Assembly (NCBI RefSeq): GCF_019797745.1
Contig: NZ_VOSI01000002.1
Location: 62,001 to 126,000 of the forward strand
Direction of reading: 5' to 3'
Length of the DNA stretch: 64,000 nt
Source of the DNA: Edaphocola aurantiacus
GTDB lineage: Bacteria; Bacteroidota; Bacteroidia; Chitinophagales; Chitinophagaceae
Shown: in pieces, positions 9,431 through 17,890 of the stretch
Numbering within the stretch: the stretch's first letter is position 1
How the letters are laid out: each line of letters begins with the position of its first letter
Notes under the pieces: generated by a model
The model's input: the letters and a program-made list of their open reading frames with translations, nothing else
What the model was told of the DNA's origin: nothing
Database searches by the model: none
Translations under genes and position numbers: made by a program

Positions 9431-11449
9431 TTAGCGGATCAGGGTAACATTGCCTGATTTGCGGAAACGCTGGTTGGTATCTTTACAATATGCATCAATT
9501 TCCCAAACATAAACACCCATGGTACATTCGATGCCTTGCAGATCGCGACCGGTCCATTTTACATTAGGGTTAGTTGTGCTGAATACTTCTCTGCCCCAAC
9601 GATCATATATTTTGAAATAGTTGATCTGCGTCAGCTGCAGGTTCAGTAATCCGAAGTTTTCATTTTTAGGAACGAATGCATTTGGCAGGCGGATATCTTC
9701 ACAAGGTACTCCTACTTTAACCGAATCAATGGCAGTACAACCGCTTGGTGCAGTTACGGTTAAGTAATAGGTCATATTCTGCGCAGGTCTTACTCTTGAT
9801 ACTGGTTGGTTGGTTACAGATTCAAAGAATACATCCGGAGTCCATTTGTATGTGTAAGTAGGTCTTACTGTTGTTTGCGGGCCACCCAGCTGTGTAATAG
9901 AACCATCAGTGATTACGCGGTCTTCACCGGCATCAGAACGGATATTATCCACTTTAACATTGAACGTTTCTTTTACGATACAATTAGGAGCATAGTTGAT
10001 CGCTACAGTATATACAGTTGAATAATCAGGCCATACTTTTACGAAACGGCCGGCCAGGGTATCAATATTGTAATTAGGGCTCCAGGCAAATGAATCGGTA
10101 CCGAAAGTCAGTACGTGCATATTGATGGTATCACCACTACAGATAAGAGTATCCTGAACAGTCAGGTTATAAGACGGGTGATCGATTACCGTAATCGGTT
10201 TACAGAAATGGCGTTCTGTAGCCAGGCCCTGGTCAACGGTCAGGAATACAGAGTATGTACCGGTAGCATTGTATTTTACCGGATCCGGAATACGCTTGTT
10301 TGATCCTGAGATAGAAGCATTAGAGCAGTTATCATATTTTACGCGGGTCAGGGTATTATCAGAACTTACTACGTGCATATATACACCGTTCTCATCTCTT
10401 ACTGCATTAGATAATGCTGTAGGTAACAGAATCTCCGGCATAGTCATCACACTGGATCCCGGAACTGCGGCAATAGATGCAGGCCAGTATAAGGTTACCC
10501 ACTCACCGTTATTTTTATTGGTCACATAACCATAGTAGTCGTTACAGTTTTTTACTACTGCGATACCACTTGGTACATCCAGGTCTCCGCTCAGGGAGCC
10601 CATATCTACTGCAAATGGTACGTTCAGGTAAGAGTTACCGAATGTTACATGTGCCAGTCTGCTGGAGTTTTCGTTGGTTACGATGAAGTGGTGGTTACCC
10701 AATTCAGTAACCGCTGCAATTCCGCTAGGACCGTCAAAGGCATTGCTGATATTACCAAAGCTTGTCGTGTTCTGGATTACATCAATATTGCTGCTCAGAT
10801 CCAGGCGCGTCAGCTGGTTATTATTATTAAATGTAAATACGCGGATAGAATCATTTTCTACCACGGTAAACAGTTCTCTTGGTTGATTTAAAGTCGCGGT
10901 TACATTGTATGCGAAGAAACCGGTCGGTGCATAGTTCAGGCCATCGTTAAAGTCCAGGCGAACAAAACGGGCATTACCTATTGCTGATGAGCCGATTACA
11001 AATACGTGCCAGCCACCTGCGTCTTTAACCACAGAAATCCCGGTAGGATTATCCGGAACGCGGTCCTGGTAATGTCCGAAATCGGTAACGATCGGTGGCA
11101 GTTCTATACCATCCTCATACTGATAACGGAAAACCTTACCGTCCTGACTGCCGGTGAAGCTATAGTAAAAAGTATCTACTTTAAGTGTTGTCAGACAAGT
11201 GTTTGTATTAAGCTGATAGTTGCCTGTACCCACATTGGTGGCATTTACCGTACCCCCCAGCAAAGGCGGACAGAAAGACCAGTTATATGTCTGCGCATTA
11301 TTTACCAATATATTCGGGGTAAACTCAGACCCTAAACAAATAGTATCATGCGTAAAAGAAAACAATGGTGTTTCCAATTGTGCCTCTGCCTTAGGCAGAC
11401 AGCAACCCAAACCCAGGATAGTTAACAATAACTGTAGTTTTCTATTCAT
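9431..11449 (-). CDS. Large secreted protein with T9SS type B (gliding-motility) C-terminal sorting domain
   Basis: Exported protein (672 aa) with signal peptide MNRKLQLLLTILGLGCCLPK and a C-terminal CHU_C/T9SS type B domain (last ~85 residues: LPNAFVPKNENFG, FKIYDRWGREVF, KWTGRDLQG, GVYVWEIDAYC). Such domains direct secretion across the outer membrane by the type IX system, with surface attachment or release. The middle has repeated blocks such as PTGISVVKDAGG, PSGIAAVTELGN and PSGIAVVKNCN, each ~70 residues apart, suggesting a beta-propeller, followed by an Ig/PKD-like part (SDAGEDRVITDGSITQLGG). The ligand or role is unknown. Confidence 0.85.
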   Translation of the reverse strand: MNRKLQLLLTILGLGCCLPKAEAQLETPLFSFTHDTICLGSEFTPNILVNNAQTYNWSFCPPLLGGTVNATNVGTGNYQLNTNTCLTTLKVDTFYYSFTGSQDGKVFRYQYEDGIELPPIVTDFGHYQDRVPDNPTGISVVKDAGGWHVFVIGSSAIGNARFVRLDFNDGLNYAPTGFFAYNVTATLNQPRELFTVVENDSIRVFTFNNNNQLTRLDLSSNIDVIQNTTSFGNISNAFDGPSGIAAVTELGNHHFIVTNENSSRLAHVTFGNSYLNVPFAVDMGSLSGDLDVPSGIAVVKNCNDYYGYVTNKNNGEWVTLYWPASIAAVPGSSVMTMPEILLPTALSNAVRDENGVYMHVVSSDNTLTRVKYDNCSNASISGSNKRIPDPVKYNATGTYSVFLTVDQGLATERHFCKPITVIDHPSYNLTVQDTLICSGDTINMHVLTFGTDSFAWSPNYNIDTLAGRFVKVWPDYSTVYTVAINYAPNCIVKETFNVKVDNIRSDAGEDRVITDGSITQLGGPQTTVRPTYTYKWTPDVFFESVTNQPVSRVRPAQNMTYYLTVTAPSGCTAIDSVKVGVPCEDIRLPNAFVPKNENFGLLNLQLTQINYFKIYDRWGREVFSTTNPNVKWTGRDLQGIECTMGVYVWEIDAYCKDTNQRFRKSGNVTLIR

Positions 11450-11586
11450 ATCAATTCTTAAGAAAAAGCCATGGTGAACGGCACACGGAGGCGCCGGAAA
11501 AATTCAAAATTTTGGCTAATGTAATAATAATATCGCACATTTTCATAAAATATTGCTAATTTTATTTTTCATTATTCTGACAATTT

Positions 11587-13752
11587 ATGCGTAACAGACT
11601 TTTACCGCTTACCCTCCTTTCTACTTTATTATTTTCCTCCAATACCCATACCAGCTTTGCCAAAGAAGGCATGTGGCGACCAGCCGACCTGAAAAAGCAG
11701 GAGGCTGAAATGAAAAAAGCCGGATTACAGATTCCGGTGACCCAGCTATACAATGATGGCAAACCTGCCCTTAACGATGCTGTGGTTATTTTCGGCGGGG
11801 GCTGTACCGGCGAGGTCGTATCCTCACAGGGGCTCATCTTTACCAACCACCACTGTGGTTATGGCGCAGTACAGGGCGTAAGCTCTAATGAGAAGAACTA
11901 CCTGATCAATGGTTTCTGGGCCAAAAGCAATGCTGAAGAGATTCCCTGCCCCGGCTTATCCGTAACATTTATCAAAAAAATAGAAGAAGTAACCAAAAGT
12001 GTACTGAGCGGTATTACGGAAGAAACTTCTGAAGATGAACGCAATAAAATCATTGCGAGTAACATCAAATTTCTGGAAGCCGGCTATAAAAGAGCGCTGG
12101 GCTTTACAGCCGAGGTAAAACCTTTTTACAACGGCAATGAATACTGGGTTACCGTACTGGAAAAATATGATGATGTGCGCCTGGTGGGCTTCCCGCCAAA
12201 CGGCATCGGTAAGTTCGGTGGCGATACCGACAACTGGATGTGGCCACGCCAGACCGGCGATTTCGGCATCTTCCGTGTGTATGCAGGTGCAGATAATAAA
12301 CCGGCTGCCTATAGTCCGAACAATAAGCCCTACAAGGCCAGCCAATACTTCGCCGTAAACACTTCCGGAGTGAAAGAAGGTGACTATACTATGGTGTATG
12401 GTTTCCCTTATGTAACCCGTGAATACCTGAGCAGCGCACAATTAGCGCAGACTCAGGATGTTATTGACCCTATTCGTATTGCAGCACGCAAAATAAAACT
12501 GGGTGTATGGGATGAGGCGATGAGACAGGATCCCAAAACATTCCTGAAATATGCGTCCAAACAGTCTTCTATCAGCAATGGTTATAAGAAATGGCAGGGC
12601 GAGATCCGTGGCCTGGAACTGAATGACGTGAAGAGCAAAAAACTGGCTTATGAAACCCGCCTGATGGAGCGTAGCGGTGAGGATACCGGTATTAATAGTC
12701 CGAAAAACACCCTTAGCCAGATCACTGCTGCAGTGGAACATAACAACCCATATCTGAGGGCGTATGAAAGCACCAATGAAACCGTAATGGGCATTGAGAT
12801 TGTGAGCCAGGCAGTGTACCTGCAGCGTGTGCTGAATATTCACCGTCAGCATATTACCGGCCAGGCACTAACCGATACGCTGTCTAAAGTTAAGCGTGGT
12901 CTGAGTAGTTTTTATAAGAACTACGACCCGGTACTGGACAAAACATTATTCGAAAACCTGATGCCATTTTACTACATGCAACCAGGTGTTGCGGTAGCAC
13001 CTAAAATCAAAGCCCTGTATGCTGAAAACGGAAGCGATTTTGGCAAATGGAGCGGTAATGTATTCGGACAGAGTGCTTTAGCCTTACCACAACTGGCTAT
13101 GCACTATTTCGACAGCCCTAAGGCAAGCGATACTATCGATATCAAAAACGACCCTGTCTATAAAATCTATGCGGCGGTAACAGAATGGCAGGACAAGCAA
13201 GTGAAACCTGAAATGACAGCTTTCAGCAAGCGTATGGATTACCTGAACCGTGTGTATATGCAACAGCAATTGCAATACATGGGCAAGGATCGTAATTTCT
13301 ATCCTGATGCAAACCAAACATTAAGACTTACCTACGGTCATGTGCAGGGCATTACACCGCAAGGATCTTCCCTGTATTCATACAAAAGTACTCTGGAAGA
13401 TGTTATCGCGAAGCACAATCCGGATATCGAGGAATTCAACGTTCCGGTAAAACTGCGCGACCTGTATATGAGTAAGGATTATGGTCGCTGGAATGTAGAC
13501 GGTACTGTTCCGGTTACCTTTATTGCCAGCAATCACACCAGTGGCGGTAACTCCGGCAGCCCGGTACTGAATGCCAAAGGACAGCTGATCGGTATCAACT
13601 TTGACCGTGTATGGGATGGTACGATGAGCGATCTGTATTACGATCCTAATCTGTGCCGCAATATCGCAGTAGATATCCGTTATGTATTATTCATTATTGA
13701 AAAATACGGAAATGCTTCCTGGCTCTTTAAAGAAATGAATTTAGTGAAGTAA
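11587..13752 (+). CDS. S46 family dipeptidyl-peptidase, DPP11-like (Asp/Glu-specific)
   Basis: Periplasmic serine dipeptidyl-peptidase of MEROPS family S46 (721 aa). It has a signal peptide (ends near SFAKEGMW), the catalytic His in TNHHCGYGAVQ (H88/H89), the Asp region GGDTDNWMWPR (D213/D215) and the catalytic Ser656 in GGNSGSP. The residue after FD in the S1 subsite is Arg674 (GINFDRVWDGTMSD). In Porphyromonas gingivalis this position is Arg673 in DPP11 (cuts after acidic P1 residues) and Gly in DPP7, so DPP11-type specificity is inferred. The role is scavenging of peptides as carbon source. Single gene with its own terminator. Confidence 0.92.
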   Translation: MRNRLLPLTLLSTLLFSSNTHTSFAKEGMWRPADLKKQEAEMKKAGLQIPVTQLYNDGKPALNDAVVIFGGGCTGEVVSSQGLIFTNHHCGYGAVQGVSSNEKNYLINGFWAKSNAEEIPCPGLSVTFIKKIEEVTKSVLSGITEETSEDERNKIIASNIKFLEAGYKRALGFTAEVKPFYNGNEYWVTVLEKYDDVRLVGFPPNGIGKFGGDTDNWMWPRQTGDFGIFRVYAGADNKPAAYSPNNKPYKASQYFAVNTSGVKEGDYTMVYGFPYVTREYLSSAQLAQTQDVIDPIRIAARKIKLGVWDEAMRQDPKTFLKYASKQSSISNGYKKWQGEIRGLELNDVKSKKLAYETRLMERSGEDTGINSPKNTLSQITAAVEHNNPYLRAYESTNETVMGIEIVSQAVYLQRVLNIHRQHITGQALTDTLSKVKRGLSSFYKNYDPVLDKTLFENLMPFYYMQPGVAVAPKIKALYAENGSDFGKWSGNVFGQSALALPQLAMHYFDSPKASDTIDIKNDPVYKIYAAVTEWQDKQVKPEMTAFSKRMDYLNRVYMQQQLQYMGKDRNFYPDANQTLRLTYGHVQGITPQGSSLYSYKSTLEDVIAKHNPDIEEFNVPVKLRDLYMSKDYGRWNVDGTVPVTFIASNHTSGGNSGSPVLNAKGQLIGINFDRVWDGTMSDLYYDPNLCRNIAVDIRYVLFIIEKYGNASWLFKEMNLVK

Positions 13753-13767
13753 GTTTTGTAACTTTAT

Positions 13768-13801
13768 AGAACAGTATGAGATATATACTGTTCTTTTTTT
13801 T
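13768..13801 (+). terminator. Terminator of the S46 peptidase gene
   Basis: A 10-bp stem (13768-13777 with 13785-13794, AGAACAGTAT/ATACTGTTCT) is followed by a T-run, 16 nt after the stop codon. Confidence 0.92.
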
Positions 13802-13819
13802 AACCCAAAAATCTGAACT

Positions 13820-14305
13820 ATGCATGCTACAATCATTGCCGTATATGACCAGCAAGACAAGGCGGTTGCTACGGTAGAAACACTTAAAGAAAGCGGTTTC
13901 GGAAAAAAACACATGACCCTGTTGGGTAAGGTTGATGCAGATGATGCATTGCAATCAAAAATGAGCACTACAGCCGCAGCATCTGTTGGTGCAGGTGCCA
14001 TTATTGGCCCGGTGGTAGGTGCTTTAGCAGGCATTGGTATTATTGCTATTCCAGGTCTCGGATTCATCTACGGTGCAGGTGCACTGGCCGGTGCTATTAT
14101 GGGATTTGATTTTGGTATTATTGGTGGCGGTATCATCGCTAACCTGCTGCTGGACGGGGAGAAAAGTGAAATTGCTGATATGTATGAAAAAGAACTGCAG
14201 GAAGGTAAGACCTTACTGATCTTCCGTGACTCGCAGGAGGCTGGTGAAAAAGCCATGGAAATAATCAAACAAAAAGGCGGATATAATGATGTAACGATGC
14301 ATTAA
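13820..14305 (+). CDS. General stress protein (YflT-like), glycine-rich membrane-inserting domain
   Basis: 161-aa protein. Residues 1-45 (MHATIIAVYDQQDKAVATVE and following) have the ferredoxin-like fold pattern of the general stress protein 17M/YflT family. Residues 53-112 form a Gly/Ala/Ile-rich hydrophobic core (GAGAIIGPVVGALAGIGII, then GLGFIYGAGALAGAIMG) that could insert into the membrane, and a second alpha/beta half ends in LLIFRDSQEAGEKAMEII. No signal peptide is present. Such proteins are typically induced by stress, but the exact role is unknown. Monocistronic between two terminators. Confidence 0.6.
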   Translation: MHATIIAVYDQQDKAVATVETLKESGFGKKHMTLLGKVDADDALQSKMSTTAAASVGAGAIIGPVVGALAGIGIIAIPGLGFIYGAGALAGAIMGFDFGIIGGGIIANLLLDGEKSEIADMYEKELQEGKTLLIFRDSQEAGEKAMEIIKQKGGYNDVTMH

Positions 14306-14325
14306 TATCTTATTCTGCTTTGTAT

Positions 14326-14364
14326 AATAGGGCAGCATATTAATATGCTGCCCTATTCTTTTTA
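14326..14364 (+). terminator. Terminator (32-nt perfect palindrome)
   Basis: 14326-14357 is a perfect palindrome (arms AATAGGGCAGCATATT and its complement) followed by CTTTTT. It terminates the YflT-like gene. Confidence 0.9.
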
Positions 14365-14391
14365 AATGCATATTATGTAGTATATTGAAGT

Positions 14392-15159
14392 ATGAAATAT
14401 CACTTAAGTATATCTGAACCCTGTACTGCACCCTGGGACAGCATGACGCCCTGCCAGCAGGGACGCTATTGCGGTCAGTGCCAGAAGACGGTGATTGACT
14501 TCAGTGATATGAGTGATGCGGCTATTGCACGTGTGGTATCGCAGCAGCAAAATATCTGCGGTCGGTTTATGACAGACCAGCTGGACAGACCTTTATTAAG
14601 CACGCACCAAACGGCCCGGCTCAAGTGGTTACCAAAAGTCTTTTCGATCCTGCTCGCCCCATTCCTGCCGGTTTCTGCCATAGCACAGCAACTGCCCACT
14701 ACCGTGCAGCACACATCAGAGACAAGCGGCATTAAAAAAGTACGTATATCCGGAACGATATGGGACAGCCTGAGTAATACACCCATGGTGGGTATGCTCA
14801 TCAGCACAGACAAACTAGGCGTTAAATACAGCGATGCACAGGGTGCTTTTCATTTTGTTGTACCAGAGCATTTATGGCATCAGGAGATTCTCTTTACGGC
14901 AGTATATACCCAAAACTCCACTCCTGATGCTGAACAGACTACCATTCTACCCGTAAAGCTTAGCGTCAATGGTACAGATACCGCAATAACACTGGAACGA
15001 TACCCCTCCGATCAATTAGACCCCGTAACAATATATGGCATAAAGCTTGATGTAAAGACTTACATCGCAGGAGGGATAGGGGTAGTTGTACAAAGAAAAA
15101 CAACTATCTGGCAACGTATACGCTATAGCATCAGCAAGCATTTCAAACGACATCAATAA
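14392..15159 (+). CDS. Membrane protein with N-terminal Cys-rich knuckle and carboxypeptidase-like regulatory domain
   Basis: 255-aa protein. The N-terminus has the Bacteroidota pattern CxxPWDSM, RYCGQCQKTVIDFSDMSD and NICGRF (Cys residues near 11, 21, 27, 30 and 55), which may bind metal. One transmembrane segment follows (VFSILLAPFLPVSAIAQQ), then an outward beta-sandwich resembling carboxypeptidase-D regulatory domains (KVRISGTIWDSLSNTPMVG, then DAQGAFHFVVPE). Function is not established; similar proteins sit beside TonB-like genes, as here with the next gene starting 5 nt downstream. Co-transcription is inferred from that spacing. Confidence 0.6.
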   Translation: MKYHLSISEPCTAPWDSMTPCQQGRYCGQCQKTVIDFSDMSDAAIARVVSQQQNICGRFMTDQLDRPLLSTHQTARLKWLPKVFSILLAPFLPVSAIAQQLPTTVQHTSETSGIKKVRISGTIWDSLSNTPMVGMLISTDKLGVKYSDAQGAFHFVVPEHLWHQEILFTAVYTQNSTPDAEQTTILPVKLSVNGTDTAITLERYPSDQLDPVTIYGIKLDVKTYIAGGIGVVVQRKTTIWQRIRYSISKHFKRHQ

Positions 15160-15164
15160 TTTTC

Positions 15165-15566
15165 ATGAGAACTATTTTAAGCTGCCTCGTCCTGTTGTTT
15201 GGATTCAGTATGGTCGGCTCTGCCCAGAGCTCATCAGCGATAGCATTGCATAAGGGTATTAAAGTTATGCCTGAATTTCCAGGAGGAACAGCTGCATTGC
15301 AGAAATATCTGGGAAATGAGATTCGCTACCCTGCTTACGCACGGGAAGCAGAAATAGAGGGCAAGCTCATTATTGCCTTTGTAGTTACCAGACAAGGTAC
15401 AGTAACCAATGCCAGGATCATAAAAGGAAAAGAGTTAGGACATGGCCTGCCGGAAGAAGCCCTTCGGGTAATCAAAAAAATGCCGGTATGGCGACCCGCA
15501 TTGAATACCAAGAACAAACCGGCACCATTTCTGTATTTCCAGGAAGTTACATTCCGTTTACAATAA
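15165..15566 (+). CDS. Exported TonB C-terminal domain protein
   Basis: 133-aa protein with a cleavable-looking signal peptide (ends near MVGSAQS) and a single TonB C-terminal domain (PEFPGGTAALQKYLGNEIRYP, EGKLIIAFVVTRQGTVTNA, LPEEALRVIKKMPVWRPA). There is no long Pro-rich linker and no retained anchor helix, so it is unlikely to be a working energy transducer for TonB-dependent receptors; a soluble periplasmic role is inferred. It starts 5 nt after the Cys-knuckle membrane protein and shares its operon and terminator. Confidence 0.8.
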   Translation: MRTILSCLVLLFGFSMVGSAQSSSAIALHKGIKVMPEFPGGTAALQKYLGNEIRYPAYAREAEIEGKLIIAFVVTRQGTVTNARIIKGKELGHGLPEEALRVIKKMPVWRPALNTKNKPAPFLYFQEVTFRLQ

Positions 15567-15567
15567 A

Positions 15568-15608
15568 AAAACAGGTATCAGATGAGTGTGTCATTGATAC
15601 CTGTTTTT
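15568..15608. terminator. Bidirectional terminator
   Basis: A 13-bp stem (15568-15580 with 15595-15607, AAAACAGGTATCA/TGATACCTGTTTT) has A- and T-runs on both sides. It lies between the convergent TonB-domain gene and the Pro-rich protein gene and can serve both. Confidence 0.88.
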
Positions 15609-15626
15609 CATAATGTTGAAGATCAA

Positions 15627-15899
15627 CTATCGCCCCTTTGGCGCTGATCCGTTTTTGTCGCGTGATTTACGATCTGCCTTGTCTTTGGGTGTATCCGCAG
15701 ATGTAGCAGGTGCAGGTGGTGCAGGTGGCGCCTGTACATCAATTGTAGCCGCTCCCGCAGGTGGCGGTGTTGGTGCGGTCACCGTATCGACTCTTGGCGG
15801 TTCCTGAGACTGGTTTTCGTTTTGGTTGTTTTCCTGAGCCATTGCGGTACCTAAGCCCGCGATACAAAATACGGCTGCTGACAAAATTACTTTTTTCAT
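15627..15899 (-). CDS. Small secreted Pro/Ala-rich protein
   Basis: 90-aa protein with a classical signal peptide (MKKVILSAAVFCIAGLGTAM, cleavage after AMA). The mature part is low-complexity: Gln/Asn/Glu-rich (ENNQNENQSQEPP), then Pro/Ala-rich (PAPPAPATSAD), then basic (KDKADRKSRDKNG). It is probably disordered and periplasmic. The frame is open upstream to 15974, but the ATG at 15899 begins the signal peptide. No family is recognised; composition alone gives no function. Confidence 0.6.
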   Translation of the reverse strand: MKKVILSAAVFCIAGLGTAMAQENNQNENQSQEPPRVDTVTAPTPPPAGAATIDVQAPPAPPAPATSADTPKDKADRKSRDKNGSAPKGR

Positions 15900-16224
15900 A
15901 ATCCTTAAATTTGTCTGTTCCACTAAAAATACAGCCATAAAAAACAGAACAGACTTGTTTTTGTTGTGATACAATCGTTTTGTTTATGATCAATTGTAGC
16001 CGGCTGAGTTTTTAAAGTAAAGGTTCATTACATAAGCAGTGATGTACTTTGGTTATCGATTTGTTATTTCAAAGAAAAGGCCTTTTTACACAAAACAGCG
16101 AACAGGATTGTTAATGAATTGTTGCACAAACTTCCTTTTAACACCCTTTTTCAGGTTTTACAACATGCCTTTTGCATTTATGGTACAAATGCATCGTTTT
16201 TCACAAATAAATCCCAATAAAAAA
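15900..16224. other. Intergenic region without recognised gene
   Basis: AT-rich spacer between the start of the Pro-rich protein gene and the end of the ammonia-lyase gene. It must contain the promoter of the former. An 82-codon plus-strand frame (16039-16287) runs through it, but it overlaps the lyase terminator and end and has no coding character. Confidence 0.6.
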
Positions 16225-16250
16225 CCGGGATTTTCTTTCGAAAATCCCGG
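16225..16250 (-). terminator. Terminator of the ammonia-lyase gene
   Basis: An 11-bp stem (16225-16235 with 16240-16250, CCGGGATTTTC/GAAAATCCCGG) has a TTTC loop and a T-rich tract on the minus strand, 23 nt past the stop codon of the lyase. Confidence 0.9.
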
Positions 16251-16272
16251 CAACAATTATATCATTTGCGGT

Positions 16273-17832
16273 TTACCAGCCCAATAGTTTTTTCATTTTA
16301 GCACCAACTTCTGTCTGCATCAGCCAGGACTTGATTTTAGCCAGGCCTTCAAAAGCAGGAGCATCTTCTGCAAACGGCGGAGCCAGCGCACTGATCTCAT
16401 CATAGATCCAGCGTGTAGCCGGTGATAAGCGCTCCTTAAAGTCTTTCGCATCAATCGCCTGTATAATAGCCCAGGCGTGTACAGAAAGGGCCTCAAAAGA
16501 GTTTTCGATCACTTTAGCACAGATGAGGGCAGCGTTGGTACCCATGCTCACGATATCCTGGTTATCATTATTGTTCGGGATACTGTGCACATACATAGGG
16601 TTACTCAGCATCTGGTTTTCGGCCACATTACTCACTGCAGGATACTGCATACCCTGTATACCGAAATTCAGCCCCAGCACTCCTTTATTGATAAAAGGTG
16701 TCAGGCGTTTGTTCAATGCAGGATTCAGCAGGAAGTTCAGCTGGCGCTCTGCCAGCATAGATAATTTTGTAACGGCTATTTTAAGCTTATCCATTTCCAG
16801 GGCTACATAATCGCCGTGAAAGTTACCCCCATGATAAATATTCTCTGTACGGTAGTCCACTACAGGGTTATCATTTACAGAGTTCAGTTCCTGCTCTATA
16901 ATCTGCGCAGTATACTCGATTGTATCATAGATAGGACCCAGGATCTGTGGCACACAGCGTAAGGAATAATACTCCTGTACTTTATCTTCCAGTACACTCT
17001 CTGTTACTTTCTTTTCATACAGGTGCTCATGTCTTTTACGCATCAGCCCGCTGTTTTTAGTAATCGCACGCATAGCCGCGGCTACGATATTCTGCCCTTT
17101 ATGTAACTTCACACCATTCAGCTCTTCAGAGAAGTGATCATCATAGGCTTCCATAATCTCATTCACCATCAGGGAGAATAGCATCTCGCCCGCCAGTAAT
17201 TTACGGGCATGCAATACATTGATCGCACCGATTCCGGTCATGGCAGAAGTACCATTCAACAGGGACAAGCCCTCTCTCATATGGATCTGCAAAGGCTTAA
17301 GCCCTATTGCAGCAAATACTTCTTTTGCCGGTAATACCTGACCCTGGTATTGGAAATAACCTTCACCGATCAGGCCCAGCGCCAGGTGCGCCAATTGTAC
17401 CAGATCACCGCTGGCCCCTACTCCACCATGCTGGTATACGCAAGGATAGGCTTCTTTATTGATCAGGTCTTTCATCAGGATCACTAACTCAGGATGTACC
17501 CCAGAGTAAGCTCTCATTACTGTATTCAGTCGTGCCAGCATTAAGGCGCGGCTCTGATCCGGAGTCAGCAAAACACCCATACCGGAGCTATGGCTCCTGA
17601 TGAGGTTGAGCTGTAACTGACGGCAATCTTCATCCTCAATACGGTATTGCGCCATAGGGCCAAAGCCGGTATTGATTCCGTATATCAGTTTATCTTTTGA
17701 GAAAGACAGGAGAAAATGATGCGATGCTTCCACTTCTGCTACTGCAGCGGCATCCAGTGCAATTTCATCTTTCTGCAAAACGATCTGCTCCAGTGCTTCC
17801 AGCTGCAATAATTTATGGCCAATTATTTCCAT
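16273..17832 (-). CDS. MIO-dependent aromatic amino acid ammonia-lyase (HAL/TAL family)
   Basis: 519-aa cytosolic lyase that removes ammonia from an aromatic amino acid through a self-formed MIO cofactor. The MIO triad is A140-S141-G142 in GGVGASGDLVQ, and the family blocks VNDNPVVD, YHGGNFHGDYVALEMDKL and SIPNNNDNQDIVSMG are present. The substrate-facing His81 (NLIRSHSSG) is of the histidine-lyase type, but the whole pattern closely resembles, from memory, Flavobacterium johnsoniae tyrosine ammonia-lyase. No hutU, hutI or hutG genes flank it, so it may make coumarate or urocanate for another purpose. Substrate is therefore left open. Transcribed alone. Confidence 0.88.
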   Translation of the reverse strand: MEIIGHKLLQLEALEQIVLQKDEIALDAAAVAEVEASHHFLLSFSKDKLIYGINTGFGPMAQYRIEDEDCRQLQLNLIRSHSSGMGVLLTPDQSRALMLARLNTVMRAYSGVHPELVILMKDLINKEAYPCVYQHGGVGASGDLVQLAHLALGLIGEGYFQYQGQVLPAKEVFAAIGLKPLQIHMREGLSLLNGTSAMTGIGAINVLHARKLLAGEMLFSLMVNEIMEAYDDHFSEELNGVKLHKGQNIVAAAMRAITKNSGLMRKRHEHLYEKKVTESVLEDKVQEYYSLRCVPQILGPIYDTIEYTAQIIEQELNSVNDNPVVDYRTENIYHGGNFHGDYVALEMDKLKIAVTKLSMLAERQLNFLLNPALNKRLTPFINKGVLGLNFGIQGMQYPAVSNVAENQMLSNPMYVHSIPNNNDNQDIVSMGTNAALICAKVIENSFEALSVHAWAIIQAIDAKDFKERLSPATRWIYDEISALAPPFAEDAPAFEGLAKIKSWLMQTEVGAKMKKLLGW

Positions 17833-17890
17833 GGTTTTTCTTTATGCTGTTAAGGTCCGGTTTAAAATCCGGCAGGTAAATATAGGTTTT

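Noticed and set aside
16039-16287. 82-codon plus-strand frame before the ammonia-lyase end
   Set aside because: Runs through a terminator hairpin and into the lyase 3' end; composition is non-coding.
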